Program-made: the position numbers and the translations under genes
Notes under the pieces: generated by a model
What the model saw: the letters and a program-made list of their open reading frames with translations, nothing else
What the model was told of the DNA's origin: nothing
Databases searched by the model: none
In this document: positions 7,335 through 14,317 of the stretch, one piece after another
Layout of the letters: each line of letters opens with the position of its first letter
How positions within the stretch are numbered: the stretch's first letter is position 1
Origin: Jutongia hominis
Lineage (GTDB): Bacteria > Bacillota > Clostridia > Lachnospirales > Lachnospiraceae
DNA: 64,000 bases
Reading direction: 5' to 3'
Assembly (NCBI RefSeq): GCF_014384965.1
Contig: NZ_JACRSW010000035.1
Coordinates: 97,672-161,671 of the forward strand

Positions 7335-7385
7335 CAGAAATTTTATTGAATTATTATTTTGCATATTTTCAGAAATTTTATTGAA
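7335..7385. repeat. Direct repeats upstream of the recombinase gene
   Basis: CAGAAATTTTATTGAA occurs at 7335-7350 and again at 7370-7385, 35 bp apart (start to start), just before the recombinase start codon. A degenerate third relative (TTTCAGTAATATT) follows near 7422. They may be binding sites controlling the recombinase or recombinase core sites. Confidence 0.5.
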
Positions 7386-7478
7386 ATTTCTTTTTGCTTC
7401 CTACTTACTAATACACATTTTTTCAGTAATATTCCCCTTATATTGAAAAAATAATTGAGGTCATTTTTGCCTTATTCC

Positions 7479-7507
7479 TTGTATATATTCCGTATCTCCG
7501 TTATACT
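7479..7507 (+). promoter_or_regulatory. Rightward promoter of the small gene at 7522
   Basis: TTGTAT (7479-7484), 17-base spacer, TATACT (7502-7507), followed by AAGGAAGGAG at 7512-7521. The promoter is divergent from the recombinase gene. Confidence 0.45.
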
Positions 7508-7521
7508 ATATAAGGAAGGAG

Positions 7522-7785
7522 TTGATTTACATTTACATTGAGATTCATAAGCCGAACCGCTTCAAAGATATGCTACATAAGATTCAGTCTAAACTGGAAG
7601 ATATGTTATTTTCCATTTTACAACACACACCAGATAAATTCATTCCAAAATCCCTTATGCGTTGGTTTGAGAAATACACCAACAAACGACTTGCACAACT
7701 GAAAAGTGATGTAATCCGCAAACGCTGGCAGACAATAGAATTAGAAAAGGCTGTTGATAATATCCACCAGAGACAGCAGCCATAA
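7522..7785 (+). CDS. Small conserved-looking helical protein with unusual start
   Basis: An 87-codon frame with text IEIHKPNRFKDMLHKIQSKL followed by DMLFSILQHTPDKFIPKSLM and an arginine-rich helical tail. The start is uncertain: TTG at 7522 directly abuts the strong ribosome site AAGGAAGGAG with no spacing, the next ATG is at 7570 inside the apparent domain, and the best-spaced codons (7531, 7537) are ATT. An ATT start, as in infC, is therefore possible. A terminator follows at 7790. Function unknown. Confidence 0.5.
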   Translation: MIYIYIEIHKPNRFKDMLHKIQSKLEDMLFSILQHTPDKFIPKSLMRWFEKYTNKRLAQLKSDVIRKRWQTIELEKAVDNIHQRQQP

Positions 7786-7789
7786 AAAT

Positions 7790-7836
7790 AAGAGGTCTTT
7801 CTTCTATATATAATATAGTAGATTTACCTCTTTTTT
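7790..7836 (+). terminator. Terminator after the small gene at 7522
   Basis: AAGAGGT (7790-7796) pairs with ACCTCTT (7826-7832) around an AT-rich inner stem, followed by TTTTTT. Confidence 0.7.
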
Positions 7837-7838
7837 GT

Positions 7839-7867
7839 TTGAACATCTGTTCCCTTTATGCTATACT
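7839..7867 (+). promoter_or_regulatory. Promoter of the toxin mRNA
   Basis: TTGAAC (7839-7844), 17-base spacer, TATACT (7862-7867). It would start a transcript at about 7874 with a leader of roughly 77 nt before the toxin ATG. Confidence 0.6.
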
Positions 7868-7950
7868 GTTATTGTGTAATTGAAACGAAAGCAGGATGTG
7901 ATTTTCCGATTATTAGATGCCCTCTAGTTTGCAAAGGAGGGTGATGCCCT

Positions 7951-8037
7951 ATGAACACAATGGAAGTTCTTACACTTTTATTAGTCGTTTTTGCGGCTCT
8001 GTCTTACATAGATAATCATAATAACAAAAAGAAATAG
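7951..8037 (+). CDS. Holin-like type I toxin peptide, 28 residues
   Basis: The peptide starts MNTMEVLTLLLVVFAALSYI and ends in DNHNNKKK: a short polar head, one hydrophobic membrane span and a basic tail. This matches the putative holin-like toxin peptides of Firmicutes type I toxin-antitoxin loci, where the mRNA has a leader with a ribosome site that can be sequestered. Here AAAGGAGGGTGATGCCCT precedes the ATG and GGG/CCC can pair across it. A convergent antisense RNA gene overlaps the 3' end of the mRNA. The assignment to the family is by pattern; toxicity is not shown. Confidence 0.65.
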   Translation: MNTMEVLTLLLVVFAALSYIDNHNNKKK

Positions 8038-8126
8038 CATCCCACACCGTCCAAAGTTTAGGATGCTATTCTTATAAACATTTTAACACTGAGGGCAAAT
8101 CGGAGTCATATCCGATTCACTTTCTA
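8022..8126 (-). ncRNA. Predicted antisense antitoxin RNA
   Basis: A minus-strand promoter (8132-8160) would start an RNA at about 8125. Reading left, it ends at a terminator whose 10-bp stem AATAGCATCC/GGATGCTATT (8033-8042 with 8061-8070) is followed on the minus strand by TCTTTTTGTT. The RNA, about 105 nt, is wholly complementary to the 3' part of the toxin mRNA, as in TxpA/RatA-type and BsrG/SR4-type systems. It also contains an AATCGGA/TCCGATT hairpin. Confidence 0.6.
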
Positions 8127-8131
8127 AGTAG

Positions 8132-8160
8132 ATTATACACTAGGGCATTTGAGAAATCAA
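8132..8160 (-). promoter_or_regulatory. Promoter of the antitoxin RNA
   Basis: On the minus strand TTGATT (8155-8160), exactly 17 bases, consensus TATAAT (8132-8137). The -35 box lies inside the stem of the toxin mRNA terminator. Confidence 0.7.
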
Positions 8161-8171
8161 GTGCCCTTTTT
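8142..8171 (+). terminator. Terminator of the toxin mRNA
   Basis: An 11-bp stem (8142-8152 with 8157-8167, one G-T pair) closed by a GAAA tetraloop and followed by a T run. It ends the rightward toxin transcript against the stop codon of the leftward HTH gene. Confidence 0.75.
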
Positions 8172-8529
8172 AATTATCCTGTGATTCTGTGTCTGCCTTG
8201 TCACGCTCACAAATACTTTCATAAGATAGCTCTGGATTCAATTTCACTTCCCACTCAATCAAATCTTGTGGCTGACATTGTAAAAGTTGGCATATATCCT
8301 CAATGGTTTTTGTTGATACATCACCACCAGCAAACACTCTTCCCTTTTTCACATTATCTTCTTTTTCATTGTATTCTTTTATATTATTTTCAATCTCTTC
8401 CCATGAATTGCCACTACACATTTTCATTTTAGTAAGTATTCCCTGCGGAATTAAGCCTTTTTGCCTTATAATATAGGTTGTTATCCCTTTTTCTTTTAAT
8501 TTCTGCATCAGTTTATTATAATTTATCAT
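8170..8529 (-). CDS. Small XRE/Cro-type regulator with an inserted linker
   Basis: A 119-residue protein beginning MINYNKLMQKLKEKG. The ATG at 8529 is chosen because GGAG lies eight bases upstream; the frame is open six codons further. Helices 1-3 (KGITTYIIRQKGLIPQGILTK) and the final helices (VSTKTIEDICQLLQCQPQDL) match compact Cro/C1 HTH proteins of the YozG kind, but about 25 acidic residues (WEEIENNIKEYNEKEDNVKK) are inserted between them. It probably controls a neighbouring element operon. The type I toxin-antitoxin locus converges on its 3' end. Confidence 0.65.
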   Translation of the reverse strand: MINYNKLMQKLKEKGITTYIIRQKGLIPQGILTKMKMCSGNSWEEIENNIKEYNEKEDNVKKGRVFAGGDVSTKTIEDICQLLQCQPQDLIEWEVKLNPELSYESICERDKADTESQDN

Positions 8530-8610
8530 TAACATATCTCCATTCAAATATTCATTGATTTCTGTGTATATTCTAACACTCCTTCCCTATTTTTTCAAGG
8601 TCAGCAAAAT

Positions 8611-9207
8611 TCACACGATACAGGATAAGATCAGTTTATGTACTGCTTTCCATTTCCACGGCTGTTTTATTTTCTTTTCCATCTGGTACATAAAAATGTC
8701 ATTGATTCGATCCTCAAATAGTTCCGGTGCAATATTTGATTTGAATTGATTACATGGCAAGCAAGTACACTCTAAGTTAGAAACATCATCTACACCGCCC
8801 ATTGATAAGGCTATATGATGATCTAATGACATTTCAGAAAACAATATTTTCCGTCCGCATAACTGACAGCGACCATCATATTTATTGTATATTAGTTTGC
8901 GTGTTGCCTGTGAATACTTCTTTCTCTTAATCCTGCCGTTGTTTCTTCTCTTTACATTTCCAATTCCGTTTTTCTGTTCCTGTAGTTCAATTTTCTCTTC
9001 TGGTGTCAAATGCTTCCATATTACATGATTAGTAAATGTGTCATATACATAATAACCATCTGTCTTTATCGGTGCATGGTTCATATACCGAATAGCTTCT
9101 TTTATTGTGCTATACTGTAAAGCCTGTGTAACATCCTTTGTTTTTCTATGTTTTCCATTCTGATTCAGATATATATAATAGTTTCCATTTGTGATTACTA
9201 TAGCCAT
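8611..9207 (-). CDS. HNH endonuclease
   Basis: A 198-residue protein. The C-terminal half is an HNH nuclease domain: zinc pairs C114/C117 (CQLCG) and C149/C152 (CLPC), the catalytic DHH at 129-131, and N144. The N-terminal 70 residues are a small beta-rich region with repeated Tyr/Ile strands (NGNYYIYLNQNGKHRKTKD), followed by a basic linker (VKRRNNGRIKRKK). HNH proteins of this kind nick or cut DNA in phages, homing elements and some defence systems; the target is unknown. It is transcribed with the leftward cluster of small element genes. Confidence 0.8.
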   Translation of the reverse strand: MAIVITNGNYYIYLNQNGKHRKTKDVTQALQYSTIKEAIRYMNHAPIKTDGYYVYDTFTNHVIWKHLTPEEKIELQEQKNGIGNVKRRNNGRIKRKKYSQATRKLIYNKYDGRCQLCGRKILFSEMSLDHHIALSMGGVDDVSNLECTCLPCNQFKSNIAPELFEDRINDIFMYQMEKKIKQPWKWKAVHKLILSCIV

Positions 9208-9273
9208 AATATCAACCTCTTTTCTGTTAAGGACAGCCTTATTTCAGACTGTCCCATCCTTTACAGTTCCCTT

Positions 9274-9582
9274 TTATCTTTCATCCGTGAAACAAATTGT
9301 TGTCGCATTGTCTCCTGGTGTTTCGGAGATTCGATTTGTAATAATCCAAATTCTGCCTTTTGAGGTATTGTAAGCACCCATAACATATAAATCATCTGGA
9401 TAATTCAAAGCATCCTCATTTGTCTGTTTGTCTTCTGTGTTCATGTCTCCCCAGTCTTTAACCGCAAATCTCTGTAATGCAACTGTGACCTCAATCGCAA
9501 ATTTCTGTTCCGCTGCCATAAGATCATTGATTGATCTTGTAGTTACTACCTGTCCCATATTGAAAAATTTTGATGTAATCAT
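9274..9582 (-). CDS. Plasmid-related protein common in clostridial mobile elements
   Basis: A 102-residue protein with FFNMGQVVTTRSINDLM, ALQRFAVKDWGDMNTEDKQ and AYNTSKGRIWIITN. I recognise this pattern as a conserved small protein often labelled plasmid-related in clostridial conjugative elements; its biochemical role is unknown. It lies between the HNH gene and a small helical gene on the same strand and supports the view that this region is a transferable element. Confidence 0.6.
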   Translation of the reverse strand: MITSKFFNMGQVVTTRSINDLMAAEQKFAIEVTVALQRFAVKDWGDMNTEDKQTNEDALNYPDDLYVMGAYNTSKGRIWIITNRISETPGDNATTICFTDER

Positions 9583-9603
9583 TTCGCCTTACCTCTCTTT
9601 CTT

Positions 9604-9837
9604 TTATATCAAGCCAATCATACAAGCCATTTTGTACAATGGATTCTTTGCAAGTTTCCGCATATGCTCCGCTTTCTGTTTGGCTTTGCGTTCCATCCTG
9701 TCCATAAATGCCATCTGATTATCAAGTTCTGTATATTCCAACATTTGCGTTGGTGTCAGTGCATTATATGGTGTTTTAAGACTTCTATCTATAATCTGGT
9801 TTCCGTCTGCTGTTGTGATGATTCTAAAATTAAACAT
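9604..9837 (-). CDS. Small hypothetical element protein
   Basis: A 77-residue protein: an N-terminal beta-like part (FNFRIITTADGNQIIDRSL), then PTQMLEYTELDNQMAFMDRM and a basic helical tail ending in a hydrophobic YKMACMIGLI. No family is recognised. It sits 17 bp downstream of a sigma-like gene and 21 bp upstream of the plasmid-related gene, so it is probably co-transcribed with both. Confidence 0.5.
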   Translation of the reverse strand: MFNFRIITTADGNQIIDRSLKTPYNALTPTQMLEYTELDNQMAFMDRMERKAKQKAEHMRKLAKNPLYKMACMIGLI

Positions 9838-9854
9838 ATTGTTTTCCGTCCTTT

Positions 9855-10397
9855 CTATGCTTCCATTACTTCTGTAACAATTCGCTTTACCTTGTCAAAC
9901 TGTTTATATGCTCTTTTCTGTTTGATTCCGTGATTATCCGCTATTTCCTTTAGTGAATAGCCTTCTACCTTGTCAGAAAATATTTTCTTTTGTTCTTCTG
10001 TCAATCCGTTTTCAATCTGCTTTACCATTTCCCTATATTCCATATTAGAGGCTGTTTCCATTGTGGAATGATTAGAAATATTCATGCCCATTGAATCTAA
10101 ACTAATGTTTGATCCGACTCCTGTACTTCTCTTTTGTGCTTTCTGTTTTCTAAAGTGAACAAATACCGCCCTTTTCATGTACATATAGGAAACCGCTTCA
10201 AAACTGCATTTCGCTTGTAATTGCGGATCATTCAAATACTTTTCTACTGATAACAGGAAATCAAACACAACAATATCAAAAAATTCTTCTGCATCCAGTT
10301 TTAACTTCTTCAGAAAGTCCATGATTAGATGGTAATTCTCTTCTGAAAACTTGCGTTCTTCCCTTGTCAATGGTCTTAATTGCTCTTTATTTTCCAT
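9855..10397 (-). CDS. Sigma-70-like protein of the mobile element
   Basis: A 180-residue protein. The C-terminal 60 residues (GLTEEQKKIFSDKVEGYSLK, then EIADNHGIKQKRAYKQFDKV) form a sigma region 4-like helix-turn-helix; the N-terminal part resembles the helical region 2 of small sigma factors. The opening RPLTREERKFSEEN is shared with the next upstream gene, so the two are paralogues. Phage- and ICE-borne sigma-like proteins of this kind usually act as activators of the element's own genes. DNA targets are unknown. Confidence 0.65.
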   Translation of the reverse strand: MENKEQLRPLTREERKFSEENYHLIMDFLKKLKLDAEEFFDIVVFDFLLSVEKYLNDPQLQAKCSFEAVSYMYMKRAVFVHFRKQKAQKRSTGVGSNISLDSMGMNISNHSTMETASNMEYREMVKQIENGLTEEQKKIFSDKVEGYSLKEIADNHGIKQKRAYKQFDKVKRIVTEVMEA

Positions 10398-10464
10398 GCG
10401 ATAATCTTCTTTCTATTGGTGGCAAGTGTGCCATTTCTGACACACCGCCCAACTTTGTCATTGA

Positions 10465-11088
10465 TTAAATACTAAAAACCTCTTTGAAGATTTTTCTGAA
10501 CTTCTCAATGTCGTTATCTAAACCCCAACTATACAAACCGTCATCATTACATCCGCCATACATCTTCAATGTGGTTCTTAAAATCTGCTTCAATGTATGT
10601 CCCTCAATCAGCATATCTAATTCAGTTTTTCTAATATCGTTCTCCCATGCTTCACGCTCTGTACATTTTCTGTAAAATTCTCTATATAATTCTTTTAAAA
10701 TTACCTGTCTTTCAACATTTGTATATGGGTCAATCAGTTCAAATTCAAAAATTTTTTCTTCAAAACCATCATCAAGTAATGCATCATAACTAAATAAACC
10801 ATTCTTCGGACGATGTTTTTCTCTGTTCATATCTCGTAAATAATTACTTCTTGCACTGTCAAGTGTTCTGAAAAATATCTGCTCAAATTTAAGGCTCTGT
10901 AACCTCTCATATTCATGATATTTTTTCACCGCATTCAGATATGGGATAATTAAAATGTCGTACCACTCTTCTGGAGCTAGTCTATGTATTCTCATATAGC
11001 GATACATTAAATTGTGATGTTCTTCTGCAAAAACTCTTTCTTCCTCTGTTAATGGTCTGATTGAATAATTCTTGTTGTTAGCGTTCAT
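10465..11088 (-). CDS. Second sigma-70-like protein, divergent paralogue
   Basis: A 207-residue protein opening with RPLTEEERVFAEEHHNLMYR, clearly related to the neighbour at 9855-10397. The region 2-like helices (PEEWYDILIIPYLNAVKKYH) are kept, but the C-terminal region 4-like part is weak: EMLIEGHTLKQIL-type helices are interrupted by GGCNDDGLYSWG. It may have lost direct promoter recognition or have a changed target. The two genes are 67 bp apart on the same strand. Confidence 0.6.
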   Translation of the reverse strand: MNANNKNYSIRPLTEEERVFAEEHHNLMYRYMRIHRLAPEEWYDILIIPYLNAVKKYHEYERLQSLKFEQIFFRTLDSARSNYLRDMNREKHRPKNGLFSYDALLDDGFEEKIFEFELIDPYTNVERQVILKELYREFYRKCTEREAWENDIRKTELDMLIEGHTLKQILRTTLKMYGGCNDDGLYSWGLDNDIEKFRKIFKEVFSI

Positions 11089-11252
11089 AATTACTACCTC
11101 CTAAAATATGTATTTTGATTGATTGATTGATTTTGTACGACTACTATTGAGCCGATAGGCAAGTTGTAATTGAATACCACGGCTTGACCGCTTGCCTGGA
11201 TGGTATCGGGTGGATTGCTCCACCCTTTGCCCTGTTGATTGCTAACCACTTA

Positions 11253-11525
11253 TTACTTAATTCGTAATACGCTGTATGTCGTTGTTTTGGTGTACTCTTC
11301 CAGACTTCCCAAATCTTCCTCAAGTCTTTTCTTGTCAAGCGTTGCTCTTGTCTGTGACTTATAGGTAATTTTTGCCGTGTCTGTAAGTTCTTCTGTAAGG
11401 TTGTTTTCATTCATATAAGAAATAACCTCGGCTTCCAAAGCCTTTTCAATGTTGCTTGCTTCCTCAATCATTGTTTTGTACTTTCTGATTTCTTCAACCT
11501 TTGCTTCTAATTCTTTTTTTGTCAT
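11253..11525 (-). CDS. Gp157-like small helical protein
   Basis: A 90-residue protein with a coiled-coil N-terminus (KELEAKVEEIRKYKTMIEEA) followed by ALEAEVISYMNENNLTEELT and a beta-rich end that resembles the C-terminal part of phage Gp157-like proteins (KITYKSQTRATLDKKRLEED). Gp157-type proteins are frequent in Firmicutes phages and mobile elements; their role is uncertain. It is the first leftward gene of a divergent control region with four operators, so it is probably tightly regulated together with the J-domain gene. Confidence 0.6.
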   Translation of the reverse strand: MTKKELEAKVEEIRKYKTMIEEASNIEKALEAEVISYMNENNLTEELTDTAKITYKSQTRATLDKKRLEEDLGSLEEYTKTTTYSVLRIK

Positions 11526-11593
11526 AATGACTACCTCCTTAAATATGTTTGATTGATTTTGTGTAGGTCTGTTTTGTTTGACCTTGTAACTGT

Positions 11594-11622
11594 ATTATAC
11601 ACAGATATCTGTGTATAGTCTA
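11594..11622 (-). promoter_or_regulatory. Leftward promoter with operator 1 in its spacer
   Basis: On the minus strand TAGACT (11617-11622), 17-base spacer, TATAAT (11594-11599). The first 22-bp operator fills the spacer, mirroring the arrangement in the rightward promoter. Confidence 0.5.
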
Positions 11623-11718
11623 TTGGCAATATGCACAAATATCTGTGAATATTCTTGTTGATTTTGTACACACTCTTTTGTGTATATTTTATTGACTATA
11701 CACATTTTTCTGTGTATA
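11596..11718. repeat. Four regularly spaced 22-bp palindromic operators
   Basis: Sites at 11596-11617, 11630-11651, 11665-11686 and 11697-11718 follow the pattern TATACACA, six bases, TGTGTATA. The first is a perfect palindrome (half-site TATACACAGAT); the fourth has perfect eight-base arms; the second and third are degenerate. Start-to-start distances are 34, 35 and 32 bp, close to three helical turns, so all sites face one side of the DNA. Outer sites overlap both divergent promoters. They are probably cooperative repressor sites or iterons. Confidence 0.7.
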
Positions 11719-11720
11719 AT
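11692..11720 (+). promoter_or_regulatory. Rightward promoter with operator 4 in its spacer
   Basis: TTGACT (11692-11697), 17-base spacer, consensus TATAAT (11715-11720). The fourth 22-bp operator covers the spacer and part of both boxes. It drives the J-domain gene at 11770, which has an AAAGGAGG ribosome site. Confidence 0.7.
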
Positions 11721-11769
11721 ATAGTTATCAAATCAATCAACAATATATTTTTAAAGGAGGTTTTTCTAT

Positions 11770-12285
11770 ATGAAATATTTTAAGAATGTAGAAACACTGG
11801 AAGAATTAAGAAAACAGTACAAAGAACTATTAAAGAAGTACCACCCAGACAACCCAAACGGAAGCACAAAGGCAACGCAAGAAGTCAATGCAGAATATGA
11901 CAACCTTTTCAAAGTGTTAAAGGATAGGCACGAACACAAGACAGAGCAGACAAGCGACGCCGACAAAAAGAGCTATGATAATATGAAGTATGATTTTTCA
12001 GAAGATGAAAAGTTAAGGGAAGTTTTACAAAGTATTATCACATTGCAGAATATCAATATTGAAATAGTCGGTTGTTGGATATGGGTAGATGGCAACACAT
12101 ACGAACACAAAGACACTTTGAAGGCTTTAGGGTTCAAGTGGGCAAGAGAAAAAAAGAAGTGGTATTTTCATACTGAATCATTCAGAAAAAGAAGCCACAA
12201 AAAATTATCTATGGACGATATACGGAACTATTACGGAAGTACAGAAGTACAGACGGAAAAAGTCAAGAGGATAAAAGAAGCCTAA
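11770..12285 (+). CDS. J-domain protein of the mobile element
   Basis: A 171-residue protein. Residues 1-60 are a J domain with the essential HPD at 25-27 (KKYHPDNPNG), which would stimulate an Hsp70 (DnaK) ATPase. The rest lacks the Gly/Phe and zinc regions of DnaJ; its C-terminal third (WIWVDGNTYEHKDTLKALGF, then WAREKKKWYF) looks like a small DNA- or protein-binding module. Such J-domain proteins occur on phages and conjugative elements, where they recruit host chaperones to replication or transfer machinery. It has its own operator-covered promoter and a terminator. Confidence 0.75.
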   Translation: MKYFKNVETLEELRKQYKELLKKYHPDNPNGSTKATQEVNAEYDNLFKVLKDRHEHKTEQTSDADKKSYDNMKYDFSEDEKLREVLQSIITLQNINIEIVGCWIWVDGNTYEHKDTLKALGFKWAREKKKWYFHTESFRKRSHKKLSMDDIRNYYGSTEVQTEKVKRIKEA

Positions 12286-12288
12286 AAA

Positions 12289-12327
12289 AATAAAAGTGCA
12301 GTCTTTATATATGACTACACTTTTATT
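12289..12327 (+). terminator. Terminator after the J-domain gene
   Basis: AATAAAAGTG (12289-12298) pairs with CACTTTTATT (12318-12327), with AGTC/GACT inside. A and T runs on both sides. Confidence 0.7.
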
Positions 12328-13052
12328 ATATATTTTTACTATGCAAAATATGGGTGGGGTATATTTACATTTTAGAATAGTTTAGTATCGTTTAAATAAC
12401 CTATAGTAGATGTATTCACATGTTACTATTGTTTTAGCAGACTATCGAACTTGATTTAATTTTTAGTATAATATAGCGTGTCAGGGGGTAGTAAAAACCA
12501 CAAAAAGACTTTATTTTTCTCTCCCGTCATATAGTTGGTTGTTACACATACCGACTGACGATTTCCACCTTACCGATATTTTCCGCAGTAAAATTCCTAT
12601 AACCACCTATAAGTACACTCTTACGATATTTTAAGGTAATCCAAATGCAGTCCCCCACAAAAACAACCCCATATCCTTAGAGAAAATCAATAGAAATCGC
12701 ACCAAATCTGCTTCATAATACATCATAGGTAAACTTAATCAGCTACGCAATTACAAAGCCAATTTGATCTCAAAATCGCTTATTTTTGCAAAGGATAATA
12801 GCCTATAACAGGGAGGGGGTACACTTAAGTCACAGGGATTTAAGTACCTAGCTATATACCGGGTACTGAAAAACTATGGCAGAAATAAGTACCTGTCAGC
12901 CTGCGCCTATACCCATAATTTACGTTATTTTATTATACCAGAGTCATAAAATCAATTGCAAAATCCTCTCCCCCTAACGTAAATGCACCATAGCAAGTTA
13001 TCGTCTATGCAATTTTTATCCAGAATTTACACATAGAATAAAGGAAATATGA
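12328..13052. other. Gene-free stretch with G/C runs, possible origin region
   Basis: About 725 bp with no convincing gene. Unlike its AT-rich surroundings it has repeated G or C runs: TGGGTGGGGT (12351-12360), GGGGG (12484-12488), CCCCC (12652-12656), GGGAGGGGG (12811-12819) and CCCCC (12970-12974), and two AAGTACCT copies near 12842 and 12888. A transfer origin, replication origin or structured RNA is possible; none is proven. Confidence 0.4.
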
Positions 13053-13087
13053 GAAAAAAGGGACTACTACATTTGGTAATAGTCCCT
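13053..13087 (-). terminator. Terminator of the zinc-ribbon gene
   Basis: AGGGACTA (13059-13066) pairs with TAGTCCCT (13080-13087); on the minus strand a T run follows. Confidence 0.75.
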
Positions 13088-13097
13088 GTAATTCTGC

Positions 13098-13955
13098 TTA
13101 GTTGTTTAAATAGTATGTAATTTTATCTGGATCAACTATTTCTTCTTTTTTTGTACATTTTGTATATTCATTATATGATGTTGTACTATCAAGATAGTCG
13201 GTATATCCAGTTATTTGTGCCAGACCAAAAAACGGATCTTCGAAATCTGAAGTTATTCCAAAACATGATGTCTTATCTAACGTTCCTCCAAAACTATTTG
13301 TTCCAGAATATTCAACAAGCACCCAATAAAAATTCTTTTTATCAAGATCATTTTTTACTGTGACCTTTTGTACTTCAAAACTATCTTGATTTTTCATTAC
13401 AGATTTAATATTCTTACATGCTGCTAAAGCTGCCTCTTCTATATCTGTCAATTTCATTAAATTCTCTAATTTACTAGAATCAATATACTGCTGAACATTA
13501 GAATCTAACAAATCAACCTCTTCTTTTAATTCGACAATTTCATTAAACGGACTAGAATCGCTAATTTTATTAATTTTTTCAGAAATCTTGTTAACTTTCT
13601 CTAAATCAATCCCTTTCAAATTACTTACTACTTTCCAATTACCAATCTCAGTTTTATCGGTATCTGATAATGAATTATAGTCGGAAATAATTTGATTATA
13701 TGCATCTTGAGATGGTAAGTTGCCTTTTCCAATTTCCTGAATTACTTCATTTATAGAAGTTATCTTTTCTTGCTTTTCTTTATTTCTATAAATAAATACA
13801 ATAGCAGTTGACACTATCACAAGAACTATAATAGCAATTGCAACAATTAAAATCACTTTTCCCCTCTTCTTTTTTATTGCAAATCCGCATTCAGGGCACA
13901 CCTTTGCATGATCTGAAATTTCTTTACCACATTCAGGGCACTTAATCATAGCCAT
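13098..13955 (-). CDS. Zinc-ribbon membrane protein with extracellular domain
   Basis: A 285-residue protein. An N-terminal zinc ribbon (C6, C9, C20, C23: CPECG and CPECGF) lies in the cytoplasm, followed by a basic stretch, one membrane span (about residues 33-55, ILIVAIAIIVLVIVSTAIVF) and about 230 residues outside the cell. The outer part has a helical segment and a beta-rich end (FYWVLVEYSGTNSFGG). Such zinc-ribbon/one-span proteins are common in Firmicutes, with unknown, perhaps sensory or envelope, roles. AGGAG lies upstream of the first ATG. It has its own terminator and is divergent from a small HTH gene. Confidence 0.65.
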   Translation of the reverse strand: MAMIKCPECGKEISDHAKVCPECGFAIKKKRGKVILIVAIAIIVLVIVSTAIVFIYRNKEKQEKITSINEVIQEIGKGNLPSQDAYNQIISDYNSLSDTDKTEIGNWKVVSNLKGIDLEKVNKISEKINKISDSSPFNEIVELKEEVDLLDSNVQQYIDSSKLENLMKLTDIEEAALAACKNIKSVMKNQDSFEVQKVTVKNDLDKKNFYWVLVEYSGTNSFGGTLDKTSCFGITSDFEDPFFGLAQITGYTDYLDSTTSYNEYTKCTKKEEIVDPDKITYYLNN

Positions 13956-14091
13956 AGCTCATATTTCTCCTCTTCTTATTTTTTTCATAACTATAAAGCT
14001 TCACACTTTCATTATATTCGTTTTTGCGAAGACATTCAAGTAAAAGAATACAAAGTACACTTGTTTCATATACTAGCGAAACGGAGGTGCT

Positions 14092-14313
14092 ATGATGATT
14101 GACTATTCACCATTTTGGAATACACTTGAAAAATCAAGTGAAAACTTGTACACACTTACAAATAAATACCATATGTCACACAGCACACTCCACCGATTGA
14201 AACACAATAAAGATGTATCTACCAAGACACTTAATGATCTATGTCGGATTCTTGATTGTGATATTTGCGATATTGTCAGATATATTCCATCTGATACAGA
14301 CCAACCATTATAA
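14092..14313 (+). CDS. Small XRE-type helix-turn-helix regulator
   Basis: A 73-residue stand-alone Cro/C1-type HTH protein: YTLTNKYHMSHSTLHRLKHN contains the turn and recognition helix, and VSTKTLNDLCRILDCDICDI forms the last helices. The C-terminal pattern matches the YozG-like group and the 119-residue regulator at 8170-8529. GGAGGT precedes the ATG. It stands alone between divergent and convergent genes and probably controls the cargo genes beside it. Confidence 0.7.
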   Translation: MMIDYSPFWNTLEKSSENLYTLTNKYHMSHSTLHRLKHNKDVSTKTLNDLCRILDCDICDIVRYIPSDTDQPL

Positions 14314-14317
14314 TAAA

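Noticed and set aside
11144..11410. 88-codon leftward frame overlapping the Gp157-like gene
   Set aside because: It shares most of its length with the better supported gene at 11253-11525 in another frame and has no ribosome site.
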